A stretch of DNA of 64,000 nt from Flaccisagitta enflata (GCA_965153355.1 OZ231126.1:82026001-82090000); one strand, 5' to 3'. Shown: positions 24,320 through 37,252, numbered from the stretch's first letter. A program made the numbers and translations. Notes: a model not told the origin generated them from the letters alone.

Positions 24320-25219
24320 AGATGTGTCCGTCAGGAACGCATCTCTATAAGAGGGTCAGTCTGTCCGTCGGTCTGTCAGTCCATCCATTGGTCCGTCCGT
24401 TGGTCCGTCCGTCCATAATGCCTGTGCAAAAACCGCGTTTCTCGGCTGTTTTTGGCCACGGTGATATGCTACACTGAAACAAATGATCAATAACATGTTT
24501 TGAGAGTCTTCTCATCTGTCTGTTTGTCTATTTGTCACTCCATACGTCGAGGTGCAAATAAAGATAAAATTTTTCAGTCTCTTTTCATAACTATATTCAT
24601 AACTATCTTATTATTTTTTTAATGAAATTTATAATTTTGTAGTTTTATATTATTATATTAGTAAAAGAAACCCTAGTTTGATAAAGGCGTTGCTTTGTTC
24701 TACTGACGAAAACAAGAAAGAATTATTGGAAATAATAGATACCTTTAAAAATAGTAGAGCAAAAATTCAAAACCTGTGAAGGGAAAATTCTAAGACTTGA
24801 ACAAATTGAACACTTTTGCATTTCAAAGAACATGGCCCTCATCTTATATGTTCTTAGAATGAGGCCATGTTTTTGAAAATGCAAAATTTTGAATTTAAAG
24901 AGAGTCTTAGAATTTTCCCAAAGATATGTCAAGTTGCAAAATTGAATTTTCTAAAGATTTCCTACTTTTTTCTCCCCTCTTCACTTGCTCAGCGCACTTT
25001 TTTTTATCTACAAATGATTTTCTATGCAAAACTAAAAACAATATAACATAACAATGATATTTTTTGATGAAAAAACTCTAGATTTGTAAAATTTAAAATA
25101 TTAGAAAAAATGTTTTGACTCCTTCAATTTGTCCTTCGTTTGCACCTCGACATACATATGTCACATGATCAATACACGCTGAGACACAGCCCGGACGCAT
25201 CGTTGCCCGGTCGGGCTTG
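24320..25219 (+). mobile_element. Hairpin-ended element, stem variant AGATGTGTCC
   Basis: It begins AGATGTGTCC followed by GGAACGCATCTCTATAAGAG and a GTCC/GTCG tract, and ends GGACGCATC then GGGCTTGTTTTT. The ends pair with one mismatch. It contains a copy of block P (24,540-25,150). The next element starts six bases later. Confidence 0.55.
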
Positions 25220-25224
25220 TTTTT

Positions 25225-25341
25225 AGGTGCGCCAAAGCACCTCTATATATAGCTGTGTCGGTCGGTTGGTTGGTTGGTCGGAGAACGAACGCATTCGTTC
25301 GACGATCCACCCGGCGCACCTTATTGGCCTACTTAGCCTTG
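25225..25341 (+). mobile_element. Hairpin-ended element, stem variant AGGTGCGCC; edge of the core palindrome
   Basis: 5' AGGTGCGCC, then AAAGCACCTCTATA; 3' GGCGCACCT, then TTATTGGCCTACTTAGCCTTG. The stem differs from the copy at 385 at one base pair and both ends changed. It is present inverted at 56,952-57,065, and core arm identity stops at its outer border. Confidence 0.75.
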
Positions 25342-25383
25342 TTTTTTTTCTTTTCGTTTCTTTCGTTTATCTCCCGTATCTTC

Positions 25384-25407
25384 ATTTCTTTTCTTTCTTT
25401 CTTTCAT

Positions 25408-25474
<67 letters not shown>

Positions 25475-25503
25475 ATCTTTCTATCTTTCTTTCTTTCTTT
25501 CTG

Positions 25504-25567
<64 letters not shown>

Positions 25568-25575
25568 TCCATCTG

Positions 25576-25626
<51 letters not shown>

Positions 25627-25627
25627 G

Positions 25628-25675
<48 letters not shown>

Positions 25676-25703
25676 TCCATCTGTCTTTCTTTCTTTCCTG
25701 ATT

Positions 25704-25783
<80 letters not shown>

Positions 25784-25790
25784 TATTCTT
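25384..25790. repeat. (TTTC)n array
   Basis: Roughly 400 bp of TTTC units with occasional CCATCTG interruptions. Mirrored as (GAAA)n at 56,505-56,920. Confidence 0.97.
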
Positions 25791-25799
25791 CACAGTTTT

Positions 25800-26779
25800 T
25801 TATTCTTTTTCTTCCAAGCAGATGGTCACTTTGTTTGTTGTTCGGTCACGAATTTTTGGGATTCGCGAATGTGCGGACCTCCGCGCTTTTCAATATGCCC
25901 ATCTAGTCTTCTTCATCACTATCCAGTGTATCCACACATGACTTGAGTTAATATGCGCGTGTATCTGTTATCGTGAATTATGGACGAATGGATAAAAAGA
26001 AGAATGGACGTATTAACTGACAATGTGAGGACGCTACTATACGCTAAGACGCAATGATTATGTACGAATAGTTTCATCCGATCCCCAAATTTGTTTAATC
26101 TAGTTATTGCACGTGCTCGTTCACAGAAACTTGTTAACAAATAACGCAGGGTTGCGCTATCATCGCAGACGGGTGGGCAGCAGCGAACCCCTCCCCCAAA
26201 ACACGATGTATCACAGCCGCAATATCAAAGAATTCGTACTTCGTGTTTTCACTCGTGTGTGACCGATGGATCGATCAACCGACGGTGGATTTGTGGCGCT
26301 CATTAGCGAACATTTAAACAAAAGGATAGCGGTGTTCTACGATCAGAAATTAACCCGAGCTATCAAGTAGGAACACCGAGACTCGATGCAATAAAATCTC
26401 TCCTTTTCCCTAATTTGCATAATGCAGTCAGTCCTCAACTAAGGTTATGGAACTTTTATTGAGAACATTTTCTCATGCAACTTCCTAGAATGTTTTTGTT
26501 ATGAGAGAAGAGTGGATATGCTTTAAGTGAGGTAGTTGATTGTTATTAACTTCTTGAAGATTTACTGACAAGCTGTGACTCCAATTGAACCCAACAGCGT
26601 CTATTGTGCTCTTCGCCAGCGAAAAGTGTTATGAACAATGAACATACAAGGATTTGAACGCGGATTTTTTTGCCATTACTCATCATTTTTCAAGTCAGAT
26701 GTCCTCCGTAACTTATATGACAATCTGAGACAAAAACGCATATTGACCTAACCTTATTGACGTTTGCTTTTGCTCGCAG
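25800..26779. other. Intron of the armadillo gene, left arm
   Basis: No coding signal. Includes a GGGTTGCGCTATCATCGC segment near 26,147 that belongs to a dispersed CGGACGGGTGGGCAGGGGC family (also 31,753, 34,985 and 53,055). The whole stretch is mirrored at 55,252-56,500. Confidence 0.6.
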
Positions 26780-27004
26780 GTTTCCCGTCAAATGTTTACC
26801 TTGTTGACGTCGTTGTGTCGATTGGAGAAGAATCGCGACTGGTTCCGCGACCGGAAGTTATTGGAGGCGACAATGATGCTACTGCTGTCGGAACCCGACG
26901 ACGAAGTGTTGGAGGTCGCCTTTGACGCCCTCGACGAAGCCCTGAAGATGCAACGTAACGTCCAGTTGATCAAAGACAGAGGACATTTGCGACAATTACT
27001 CGAG
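26780..27004 (+). CDS. Armadillo-like repeat protein, exon A
   Basis: Exactly 75 codons lie between CTCGCAG|GTT and GAG|GTTTCC, phase 0 at both ends. It begins VSRQMFTLLTSLCRLEKN and continues through LLEATMMLLLSEPDDEVLE to LIKDRGHLRQLLE. The spacing of leucine-rich helices is that of two armadillo repeats. The donor GTTTCC is weak, but it is the only one that gives an in-frame join to the next exon. The right arm has an intact mirror copy (55,027-55,251) with only scattered changes, for example H to L in DRGHLRQ. Confidence 0.75.
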
Positions 27005-27024
27005 GTTTCCTCGTTTTCACGTCG

Positions 27025-27072
27025 TTGTGGTTGTGGTTGTGGTTGTGGTTGTGGTTAAGGTTGTGGTTGTGG

Positions 27073-27125
<53 letters not shown>

Positions 27126-27157
27126 AATGTCGATGGAGTTGTTATTGGTGTTATTGC

Positions 27158-27194
<37 letters not shown>

Positions 27195-27299
27195 CTTGTT
27201 GTTGTTGTTATTGATGTTGTTGTGGTTATAGTTTATGTTGTTGTGGTTGTTGATGTTATTATCATTGTTATCATTATTATTATCATTATCATTATAATT

Positions 27300-27383
<84 letters not shown>

Positions 27384-27385
27384 GC
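27025..27385. repeat. (GGTTGT/GTT)n arrays beside exon A
   Basis: GTT units with ATT/ATC interruptions near 27,250-27,300. The right arm counterpart expanded the ATT part to about 340 bp. Confidence 0.95.
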
Positions 27386-27476
27386 TGTTGTTTTTGTTGC
27401 TGTAGGTGGTGGTAGTGTGGTTGGTGTTGGTGTTGTTGTCCCGAGAATTGATGGCGGTCTTCTTGGCCATGCTCAG

Positions 27477-27588
<112 letters not shown>

Positions 27589-27621
27589 GCTTTGACAACT
27601 GATTGCTCCCATATTTTTCAG

Positions 27622-27723
27622 TCAAGCGTTGAGGGCGGTGCCGCATTGCAAGTCGCCGTTTGTGAAATGGTGGCACAGACAGCTTCAGATGGCGCCAATC
27701 GCAAGATATTGAGAGACCTGGAG
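27622..27723 (+). CDS. Armadillo-like repeat protein, exon B
   Basis: 34 codons between TATTTTTCAG|TCA and GAG|GTGAAT, phase 0 at both ends: SSVEGGAALQVAVCEMVAQ to ANRKILRDLE. It reads as the first two helices of a repeat. The intron's donor runs straight into a ~280 bp GT array. There is no counterpart in the right arm, where this block has been replaced by other DNA. Confidence 0.72.
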
Positions 27724-27727
27724 GTGA

Positions 27728-28010
<283 letters not shown>

Positions 28011-28139
28011 GTTTCAATGTGTCCGTCAAATGTTGTATCCATCCAGCGTCATGTCCGTCCATCGCACTGACAGTCCATCGTAAGGTCCGTATTTTCCGTC
28101 AAGTTGTGTTGCGTTATGGTTGCGAAATATACGGGCATA

Positions 28140-28316
28140 CAGTTGAACCCCGCTCTAATGGACCCACCAGCAATGGATATTCCGCCCATAACAGATATAA
28201 ATATATGGTCTTTTTAACTTGTTGTTTTTAATTTCCTTTGTTGGCTACAAGAGAATTCCGTCTTTAATACAAAAGGATTGTTGGTACTTGAAATCCTTCA
28301 GAGCGCGGTTTACCTG
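28140..28316. mobile_element. pogo-like TA-flanked MITE, 177 bp
   Basis: The left end CAGTTGAACCCCGCTCTAAT and the complement of the right end, CAGGTAAACCGCGCTCTGAA, are imperfect inverted repeats flanked by TA. Ends of the CAGT..AACC type are characteristic of pogo/Tigger elements (established); assignment here is by resemblance. Confidence 0.6.
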
Positions 28317-28644
28317 TATCTGATCGCTGTACCGTCGTTTCCTGCTCTGACATGGCTGATGGCACTGAAATCGGTGACCGCGTAATAATTTTTCCCCGCA
28401 TTAACAAAGAAGAAATTTATTTCCAAAGAGAAAATGAAAACAAGCCCAACATAGCAACGGTGGAGGGTTGCTCAGGGGTTGTACTATAAAAACTACTGAG
28501 ACTTAATTAATACACACATTTCTAAGAATGACAAAATACCATAGAGAAGACAACAATTTAAAACGCGATCGATGGACCAACAAACAGACCGACCGACCAA
28601 CCGACTGACTGACGCAGTAACTTATGGAGTCGCCGGACTAAAAA

Positions 28645-28940
<296 letters not shown>

Positions 28941-29061
28941 AAACGCGCTAAAGTCAAAGGCGAGTTGGGTGACTCGTCAATTGTTCTCTCGTCTCACCAT
29001 TTATCTTTTTCCCGTTGACGTTAAAATTGCCATTTGTTGTTTTTTTTTCCTGTCTTCTTAG

Positions 29062-29135
29062 ATTGAAAAAACGCTGGGAGAAATAATGCGTAAAGAGTCG
29101 AAGGCCTTGAGAAGCGGTTGTCGAGCCGTTACCGA
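29062..29135 (+). CDS. Armadillo-like repeat protein, exon C
   Basis: 74 nt between TGTCTTCTTAG|ATT and ACCGA|GTACGT, entering in phase 0 and leaving two bases of a codon (GA). It reads IEKTLGEIMRKESKALRSG then CRAVT. The next exon supplies the third base. No counterpart exists in the right arm. Confidence 0.65.
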
Positions 29136-29177
29136 GTACGTTCAACCGTCTGAGTTTTTTAATGTTCTTTGTTTGTT

Positions 29178-29441
29178 AGTCGCGTGCTACGCGACTCTAT
29201 AAGCCACTTTGTCGGTCGGTCCGTCGGTCCGTCGGTCCGTCGGTCGGTCGGGCCTTCCGTAACAAAGTCGTGTTTGAGGCTTTTTATCGCGTTTTTGATG
29301 GCTCTGAATGGCAGAGATTAAACTTGGAGGAGTAAAAAGCCTTTTAAAAATGTTTTTGAAAAAAAAAAAAATTCTTGAGCGTCTGTCTGCCTGACATTTT
29401 TTTAAAGTGCCGACGCACGCGACTTAGGTCTAATGACCTTG
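29178..29441 (+). mobile_element. Hairpin-ended element, stem variant AGTCGCGTGC
   Basis: It begins AGTCGCGTGCTACGCGACT, then CTATAAGCCAC and a GTCG/GTCC tract, and ends GCACGCGACT then TAATGACCTTG and a T-run. It lies about 40 bp downstream of exon C. Confidence 0.7.
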
Positions 29442-29699
29442 TTTTTTTTCGAAGGGGGAAGGGTATTGCTAGGTTGCGTTAACCTTTCCGTCCATCTGTC
29501 CGTCTTTCGGTCCATCCTATCATTGTATATCCATTGATTGAAGTCAATTGTCCTCGCACCTTCGCTGATTTGATTAATATGTATAGTAGTTACGACATCT
29601 CGACGTTGTCCCTGGACAGTGGACACCAATTCATGGTAGTGGCATGTATGTGTCTATGGCTATGGCTATGCGACTCTCAAAGAGGATGTGTGCGCGAAG

Positions 29700-30300
29700 G
29701 TAGGTCCGTTCGTCCGTATGTCCATTTGTCTATTCGTCTGTCAATCCATAGGTCATGCGATTTTCTTGACCAAGAAATACTAGCCGAAATTTGCGAAATG
29801 TTGATACCTCAGCAATTCCACTCCCGCACAAACGCTCATCAGCTTGTTACCTTGCGTTACCTTTTCTTCACGTTCTTTTACTGTGGAGTTTATTGAATAG
29901 GTAATTGCTTTCATTCAGAGGGGATTCTCCTCAGTGATTAGGCTTCCAGCGATTCTCTATCAAGTCTTTGACGGTTACTAAATTCGTTGTGTTTTCTCTT
30001 TACGTTTGATTGGTTATTGGCCTACTTGGCCTTGTTTCTCTATCACGCGTTGTCTGAAAAAAACATTTCTTCGTGCTCCCAACCCTGTTTTTAGTTGCGG
30101 ACTACCGACTATACAAGGCTTTGTCCGTTCGCCTGTTTGTTTGTACCTGGTGCTCAAGATGAAATACATGGAAACTGTCATCTCTGCCCCCCCCTCCCCT
30201 CCCATCCGCGTCTCATATTTTAGTATCCTTCGTGGTTTCTATCAATGCTTCTATCTGGGTGCTTCCCTACCTGTCCCTTCTCTATTCCAGACCTCTTGAT
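29700..30300. other. Intron with partial hairpin elements
   Basis: Contains a 3' end (TTATTGGCCTACTTGGCCTTG region, 30,014-30,034) and a degenerate 5' end (TTTTAGTTGCGGACTACCGA, near 30,090). From 29,900 onward it is nearly identical, inverted, to 51,750-52,153. Confidence 0.5.
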
Positions 30301-30685
30301 TATGTTGCAGCGTGCAGCGCCGCTGCTCGGAAGGGAAGGAGGCATGTCGGAAGGTTTGGGAAGGAAAAGGAGAAAAGGAAAAGAAGGAAGAAGGAAAAAA
30401 AAGGAAAAAAAGGAAGGGAAAAAAGAATACCCAACTCAGGCCTCTCAGAAAACAAATCAGGTCTCTCAGACTTTAATTCAAGCCCCTCAGGACTCTAGTC
30501 AGGCCTCCCAAACTTCAATTCAGGTCTTTCAGACCCCAATTTAGGGCTCTCACACCCTAATTCAGGCCTCTCGGACCCCAAATCAGACCTCTGTAACCTC
30601 AAGGGCCGCTGTCCCTCTCACTATCACATTCTCATGAAAACTAACCCAGGGGCATCGGGTACCGCTGACCATGACGCTTTTGCGA
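30300..30685. mobile_element. GGCC-type foldback element with CTCAGG minisatellite
   Basis: CTCTCAGACT/CCTCAGGACT-like 24-26 bp units are followed by GGGCCGCTGTCCCTCTCAC and GGGTACCGCTGACCATG, the terminus seen in other copies. Mirrored at 51,365-51,760. Confidence 0.5.
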
Positions 30686-30747
30686 CTATTATATCTTTAT
30701 CTTCGGTTTTCGATTTTTTCCCTATTGTCTCACTCACTCACTTACTT

Positions 30748-30751
30748 CATT

Positions 30752-30827
<76 letters not shown>

Positions 30828-30848
30828 TTTCTTTTTTTCACTCACTCA

Positions 30849-30931
<83 letters not shown>

Positions 30932-30975
30932 TCATTCTTTCTTTCTTTCTTTCGTTCTTTCGTTTCTTTTTTTCT
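30748..30975. repeat. (TTTC)n array
   Basis: Two TTTC blocks separated by CACTCACTCAC; mirrored at 51,150-51,300. Confidence 0.95.
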
Positions 30976-31057
30976 TTCTTTCGTTTCTTTCTTTTTATTC
31001 TTTTTTCCTCCTTTCCCTTCTTTTCCCTTTTTTTTAACCGCGTACCACCTCTCTCAG

Positions 31058-31188
31058 AAGAGGATGTCAATGTTCTTTTGTTTTGATCAGACTCTGCGCC
31101 AATGGTTTATTGCGGCAAAGTTTGGGACCAGAAACATTAAACGTCGTCGCGACTGCCGCCTTCAATTTCAGCCCCGCGTCAAACGATG
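31058..31188 (+). CDS. Armadillo-like repeat protein, exon C2
   Basis: 131 nt between CCTCTCTCAG|A and GATG|GTATGT. The first base completes the GA left by exon C (GAA, Glu). 43 codons follow (RGCQCSFVLIRLCANGLLRQ, then SLGPETLNVVATAAFNFSP), and one base (G) remains, completed by exon D. Exact phase matching on both sides, in a frame not opened by any neighbouring repeat, is the main support. The mirror copy at 50,904-51,031 is broken. Confidence 0.7.
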
Positions 31189-31202
31189 GTATGTAAATCA
31201 AA

Positions 31203-31390
31203 CAAGGCCGGATGCACGGCTAATCAAGTCGCGTACAGGTGGAGAGGTGCTGTATTTGAGGTCACTAAAGCATATGGGAGGGAGTGGTGAGGCCAAAGAC
31301 CGCAAAAACGTAATTAAGTAGATTGGGACTGATCGACGCAACCAACTGACAAAGCAGGGTGTACACTGTAATGACTGTACAGTCGGTCAG
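31203..31390 (-). mobile_element. Hairpin-ended element, degenerate, directly after the exon C2 donor
   Basis: CAAGGCCGGATGCACGGC and AAGTCGCGTACAGGTGG mark the 3' end read on the - strand. The 5' end near 31,370-31,390 is decayed. It starts about 14 bp inside the intron. Confidence 0.5.
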
Positions 31391-31961
31391 GACAGTGGAT
31401 GTACAGAATCCGGTTTTAACGTTGAAAGGTGGATTGATCTTTTCATACATTCCATAAATCTGTTACTACTTACTAGAGGACTGTTACTTGTACTGCAATG
31501 GATACATGAATTTAATTTCATCTCACCCTTCATTTCTTTTACGTTGCGCGAGACTAAAAAAAAAAAAAAAAAAAAAAGGAAAAGAATGAAAATAATAAAG
31601 AGAAACGTAAATCATGAAAAAGCTCAATGTCAAAAAAGACGAATGAAGGATATTCAAGCAGGCCGAGTTTTGTGCAAGTGGCAAGCTGAGTCCGGCCCGC
31701 CCCCTCGCTTTCTCAAAGATACCCCATCCCCTAATGATTATAACAAGTTACGCGGGGTTACAATATCGTCGCGGACGGGTGGGCAGGGGCGTCCAGCCCC
31801 TATCCACCCTCCTCCCCACACACACGCAAGCATCTAAACGCTCGTTTTTTCACTTTTCAACTTGTGCCCACGGACCAACAAACCGACAGATCGACAGACA
31901 GACGAACGGACGAACGGACGAACAAAACCTCATAAAAAGACACTAGCCCAAGCACAGTCAG

Positions 31962-32126
<165 letters not shown>

Positions 32127-32417
32127 CGCTATTACCTAGCCGTTGCCCTTACCCATTAACCTTAATGGATACAAGGCACTATTGCGCTTCCCTTCTCTTT
32201 CAGCACATTTGGGTTGAGAACAGTAAAAAAAGTCCATCATCATAAAGGTTTCACCTTTTACGCGCTCTTCAGGGGCGGCTCTTAGTAGGCGTTAAGCTGT
32301 GACTTGCTTCTTCCGGTCCAGTCTGCGATCTTTCTTTTTATGTTAGTTACCATATGTCACCGATTAAGAGAACCGCCTGCGCACATGAGTGTATCTGAGA
32401 GAGAGAGAGAGAGAGAT

Positions 32418-32458
<41 letters not shown>

Positions 32459-32539
32459 CAAAGATACGCACCACATGAATGAAAATAAAGAAACTCTAGA
32501 GAAAGAACAGGTCGACCAAGGGCAATATGTGACTGTGAA

Positions 32540-32905
32540 TTTGGGTGAAGGGTAAAAGGAGTCCTGTAAAATACAGATGGACTTTTGTTCACCCAGCTGT
32601 TCGTTTCTTCATCTGTGAGGCCTAATAGGGGTGAGGGGGTGGATTTTAAAGCCTGAGAGTGAGAAGAAAGATTTGAAGCTCGAAAAAGTTTTTTCATGTT
32701 TGAGAGGCCTGATTTGAGGACTCATTGGAGGTCTGAGAGGCCTGATTGAGGCCTATGAGGTCGAGGTCTCAAAGGGGGTACTAACGAACAGACAGACGAA
32801 CAGAAGGACAAATGGACAAATGTACAAATGAATAGACGGACTAATAGACAAACAAAAATCCCCTGTGTTCTACAGGACTTCGTCCACTTCGAAGCGGCTG
32901 CTCAA
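32540..32905. mobile_element. Foldback element with CTGAGAGGCCTGATTTGAGG units
   Basis: GTCCTGTAAAATACAG at the left is inverted at the right as CTGTGTTCTACAGGAC, followed by TTCGAAGCGGCTGC. The interior is GAGGCCTGA-type minisatellite and a GACAGACGAAC tract. Confidence 0.5.
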
Positions 32906-32911
32906 AAAAAG

Positions 32912-32949
<38 letters not shown>

Positions 32950-33209
32950 GCACACAGACTTACACAGACGCTCACACCCATGCTTGACTTGACTTGACTC
33001 AAGTTGACTGCTAAACTGGAATGATTCCCCCTTCCCCCCACGGATTGATCTTTATTGACCTGAACGAGCTTCATGACAACAAAATCAGTCTAACGGCGCG
33101 AGCGAAAAGAAAGAAGCTTAGCGGCTTAGCCAACAGATTTTGACTTTGATTTTTAGCTCTTTTTTTTTTTTTTTTTTTTTTTTTGCTCAGTGAGGCGCGT
33201 TGTGTTTTT

Positions 33210-33480
33210 AGTTGCGGACACACGACTCTAGAATTTGCTGTCAGTTTGTCCGTCCATCGGTTGGTCACAAATTTGTTTTTCGAGGTCTTTCGCACCTGCC
33301 CACCCATCCGCAACTATTTTTTTTTTTTTGCGTACCTTAGTTTTTCGATCTTTCTTGGCCTTTTGCCTCATGGACCCTGCCCAAAAGCCTTTGTGACCTT
33401 CACCATCAATGCTCGGTGCCCCTGCGTACCCGCATACAACTGAGGTTTATACCCGGGTTAGCCGTTTTTTCGGCCTTGTT
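33210..33480 (+). mobile_element. Hairpin-ended element, stem variant AGTTGCGGA
   Basis: It starts AGTTGCGGACACACGACTCTA, cut here as AGTTGCGGA then CACACGACTCTA. TCCGCAACT at 33,307-33,315 is the exact complement of the first nine bases. A second possible end, GCATACAACT then CGGCCTTG, lies at 33,430-33,478. The nearby poly-T run is at 33,160-33,184. Confidence 0.55.
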
Positions 33481-33700
33481 ATTCTGCCGTTCGCCTTAAA
33501 AGCATTTGACATGACAAGCTTTAAACGGCTTTCTTTTTGCATGAGGTCACAAAATCTCATCAACAACGGTCACCACCTGCAGATATTTCTTTTTTTTTCT
33601 GGGGGGGGGGGGGGGGAAGGGAGTCTGCGGAAGGGCATTTCGGAGGGAGCCAAGCGAATCTACAGATATCAGATGTCGGTGTGTCGCCTGCTGCATGCAA

Positions 33701-34125
<425 letters not shown>

Positions 34126-34127
34126 AG

Positions 34128-34606
34128 AATGTCTCAGCGTTTGCTTAGAATCGCTTCGTGCGCTTCTGCATGGCTCCAGCGACAACGCATGTCTCTTTGT
34201 CGAAGGACATCACATCAAACCGTTTCTCAAATTCATCACCAGCGCCTTTAAACGAAGAGGGGTTGGAGGTGGTGGTGTTGGTGGTGGTGGCACCGGTGGT
34301 GGGGGTGGTGGTGTTGGTGGTGGTGGTGGTGGTGGTGGTGGTGGTGGTGGTGTTTCCGGATTAAGCGCTTCCACCGCCGGCGTTGTCGACGCCTCTTCCG
34401 GAGTTTCCGCCTTCTCTTTGTCCGTCGGCGCCGATTTGGCGAGGAATCGTCGTTTGGCCTTGGAAGTGCTGCTGGCGTTGGCGGAAGTGAAGCCGGAAGA
34501 GTTGACGAGGCGCGAAGTGATGGCGCTGATCGTCTGCGTCATGGCGCCGGACAATGAAGCGCGACAGAAGGAGACAGCAGCCAAGATACTCGGCTGCGTC
34601 GCCAAG
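34128..34606 (+). CDS. Armadillo-like repeat protein, exon D
   Basis: 479 nt between (CT)n-AAG|AA and GCCAAG|GTGAGA. The first two bases complete the G from exon C2 (GAA). 159 codons then read CLSVCLESLRALLHGSSDN, HHIKPFLKFITSAFKRRG, a glycine/valine-rich stretch encoded by a GGT microsatellite (34,258-34,355), then SVGADLARNRRLALEVLLAL and EARQKETAAKILGCVAK. The two helical parts are armadillo-like. The glycine linker between them is unusual and likely expanded from the GGT repeat. The mirror copy (47,835-48,313) has the same length and an intact frame. Confidence 0.75.
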
Positions 34607-34626
34607 GTGAGAGTGTGTGAGTGTGT

Positions 34627-34965
<339 letters not shown>

Positions 34966-35044
34966 GCGTGTGTTTGCGCGTAAATGGGGGTTTGCCCCTG
35001 CCCACCCGACGATATTGTAACCCCGCGTTTCTTGTTCATCATCA

Positions 35045-36260
35045 ATTTTACTTCCTCCCTTGTACAGTCATGCTTGGATAAATTGCAACTGGGTTCTTGA
35101 GCCTATTACTCAGTCAAAAATCAGAAAAACCTAGTAAAATCATAGATGAAAGTGAAGCTTTTCAAAAGATAAAGAGAATGAGACCAAGTTAAGCAAATTT
35201 TGTTGATGCATTTAGATGGAATGCTGTTTTAAAGAGAAAGACTAAAAAATGTTATTTCTAAACAAATGAAGCCACAATGACCAGCAACATCGCATTTGAA
35301 AGATTTTTTTTGCAGAGCTTTCAAATAGTCATGAATATCTTGTGGTTTGGGTTCTTAGTTTGACCAAAACTAGAAGAACAAGCAGAGACTAATATGCAAT
35401 GTCAGTGGTCTCTCTACCTAAATTACCTCATTAGCTTTGCAACCTTAATTTCGTGCAGAACCTTGATAACTGTTGAAAATGTCGGCAAATTGACTAAATA
35501 TTGATGCTTACCTGTCAAAAGATATTCAATTTATACAGTTTGACCGATAAAGTATCGCTTAATGATCAAATAAAGATCCAGTTGCAATTGATTCAAGCAG
35601 AACTGTAAGATCCGTCATTTCATCGTTTCTTTTTTCAATTTCCACAAATAAGTCCCCCGCCAGAACATGGAAAGAAGTAAAGAAATAGAGGAATTTTTTG
35701 TTCAAATTACGAAACATGTTACAATGCTCTGCAGGTGAAGTGTTCAGGTGTGGTGATCGCCTGATCGGCCTATTCCGCCATGCATGAAAGATGAGAGACG
35801 GATATACAGAAACTTGTTTTGTTTCCAGAACTTTCCCGTCGGATTGTTTAGAAAGAATTTTTTTTTTAAATCATAAGGGGATTAAGACCAAATCAATGTC
35901 AATGATCACTGCCCCGTCGTGACAGCATTCAGATTAAAGAGATCGGCCTATTCGGCCATACATGAAAGATGAGAGACGGACAGACAGAAACTAGTTTTTT
36001 CATAACTTTCCCATTGGCGTATTTTCAAATCGAATTTTTTTTAGATTTGTTAGGGGATTAAGACCAAATCAATGTCAATGATCACTGCCTCGTCGTGACG
36101 GCATTCAGATTAAATAGCTCAGCTATAAAATTGAATTTGATCGATGCAGTGAAAAAAACAACGATTTTCAACCAAGCAGGCAGAGTGATCTTAGAATAAC
36201 CCCATTCTAAACCCACCCTTCCGGAGTCCTTGCCTGATACATTTTCCCCAATCGTAGCAA
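35045..36260. other. Intron with a ~178 bp tandem duplication
   Basis: GGCCTATTC..CCAT.CATGAAAGATGAGAGACGG recurs at 35,767 and 35,945, with matching tails GATCACTGCC.CGTCGTGAC. No coding signal. The counterpart at 46,240-47,570 is noticeably more diverged than other arm segments. Confidence 0.55.
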
Positions 36261-36265
36261 ATCAG

Positions 36266-36338
36266 GTGTTGAGTTGGTGTGAGGCATCTGCGATTTGGGT
36301 CGGGCGTGGCGGTCTGCTACAACTACTGCCTGAGCTAC
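36266..36338 (+). pseudogene. Relic duplicate of exon E
   Basis: After AAATCAG| the sequence reads VLSWCEASAIWVGRGG then LLQLLPEL, against ALGWSEASAIWVERGG in exon E about 730 bp downstream. It lacks three residues (VVA) and has no good donor. It is therefore a decayed tandem exon copy, or possibly a former alternative exon. Confidence 0.55.
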
Positions 36339-36638
36339 AAAAGTGAAAAATAAACAAATGTACAAACATTCAAGTTTTGCTTTGGGTTGATCTGCTGCAA
36401 CTGAAAATGATATGAATAAACAAACACTATTCAAGCCATTAGGGGGATGGCTTTTTTGGCTATCTGAGCGTCCTTTTAGTCGTAGAGGTTGTATACAATT
36501 TTGTCTAACTCTCTTTGACTAATAAATGTCGTTATTCATTCATTAGGGTTGAGCAAGAAGGTTTTATCTCTCTGTTGCAGCTGGGAAATGTAAATATGGA
36601 AAGTAAGACAACCACAAACAAATAAACTAACAAAAAAA

Positions 36639-36958
36639 CAGGGGTGTATATTCTTGAGTCGCTTTTGAATTTCCCCCCCCCTGCCTTTGATTTTCTTCCC
36701 CGCGATGCGTCACATCACGTCTTTATATCTGATTTTCTTCCCCATACAGCAATAAAACTATGTAGATAAGGTTTAAACAGTGTTAAATTGTGTTTTACTA
36801 ATTCAGTTTTATGATTTGGTACTGTAAAAAGTTATATTTTCCCCAAATTTCCTTTTTTTCTCTTTTTTCCCCCTTGATTTCCTTCCCCATCTCCAGACCC
36901 TTTGATTTTTCCCCCCCCCCCACGGGGGGGGGGGGAAACTCAAGAATATACAGGCCTG
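36639..36958. mobile_element. hAT-like MITE (CAGGGGTGTATATT..)
   Basis: Ends CAGGGGTGTATATTCTTGAG and AATATACAGGCCTG. Contains the C-run/G-run hairpin and TCCCCAAATTTCC shared by all copies. Flanks (CAAAAAAA/AAAAAAAA) fit a degraded 8 bp duplication. A badly decayed counterpart is at about 46,005-46,240. Confidence 0.7.
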
Positions 36959-36992
36959 AAAAAAAACAAACAAACAAACAAAAATATATTAG

Positions 36993-37158
36993 GCGTTGGG
37001 TTGGTCTGAGGCGTCTGCGATTTGGGTCGAGCGTGGAGGCGTTGTCGCTCTGCTGCAACTGCTGGAGGAGGAGGACGGAAAATGCCGCAACTCGGCAGCG
37101 ATGCTTCTTTCTCAACTTTTGGCCCCCCAAGGTCGCGCCAAAGATCAGAAACTCATCG
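36993..37158 (+). CDS. Armadillo-like repeat protein, exon E
   Basis: It encodes ALGWSEASAIWVERGGVVAL, LQLLEEEDGKCRNSAAML and LSQLLAPQGRAKDQKLI, a clear armadillo repeat (GGVVALLQLLEEED is the classic helix-3 start). It enters in phase 0 and leaves one base (G) at ATCG|GTGCGT. Two in-frame acceptors are possible: TATTAG|GCG (36,993, chosen because the relic duplicate starts at the same point) or TCTGAG|GCG (37,011). A ~1 kb TTG array follows the donor. The mirror copy is degraded. Confidence 0.72.
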
Positions 37159-37164
37159 GTGCGT

Positions 37165-37200
37165 TGTTGCTGTTGCAGTTGTTGTTGTTGTTGCTGTTGC

Positions 37201-37252
<52 letters not shown>

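Noticed and set aside
28140-28316. Possible tRNA-derived SINE or RNA gene
   Set aside because: The TA flanks and CAGTTGAACC-type inverted ends fit a pogo-like MITE. I saw no A/B box pair or tRNA cloverleaf in the window.
29534-29640. Possible extra armadillo exon (IEVNCPRTFADLINMYSSY)
   Set aside because: Exons C and C2 already join in phase without it, and no good acceptor or donor brackets it.
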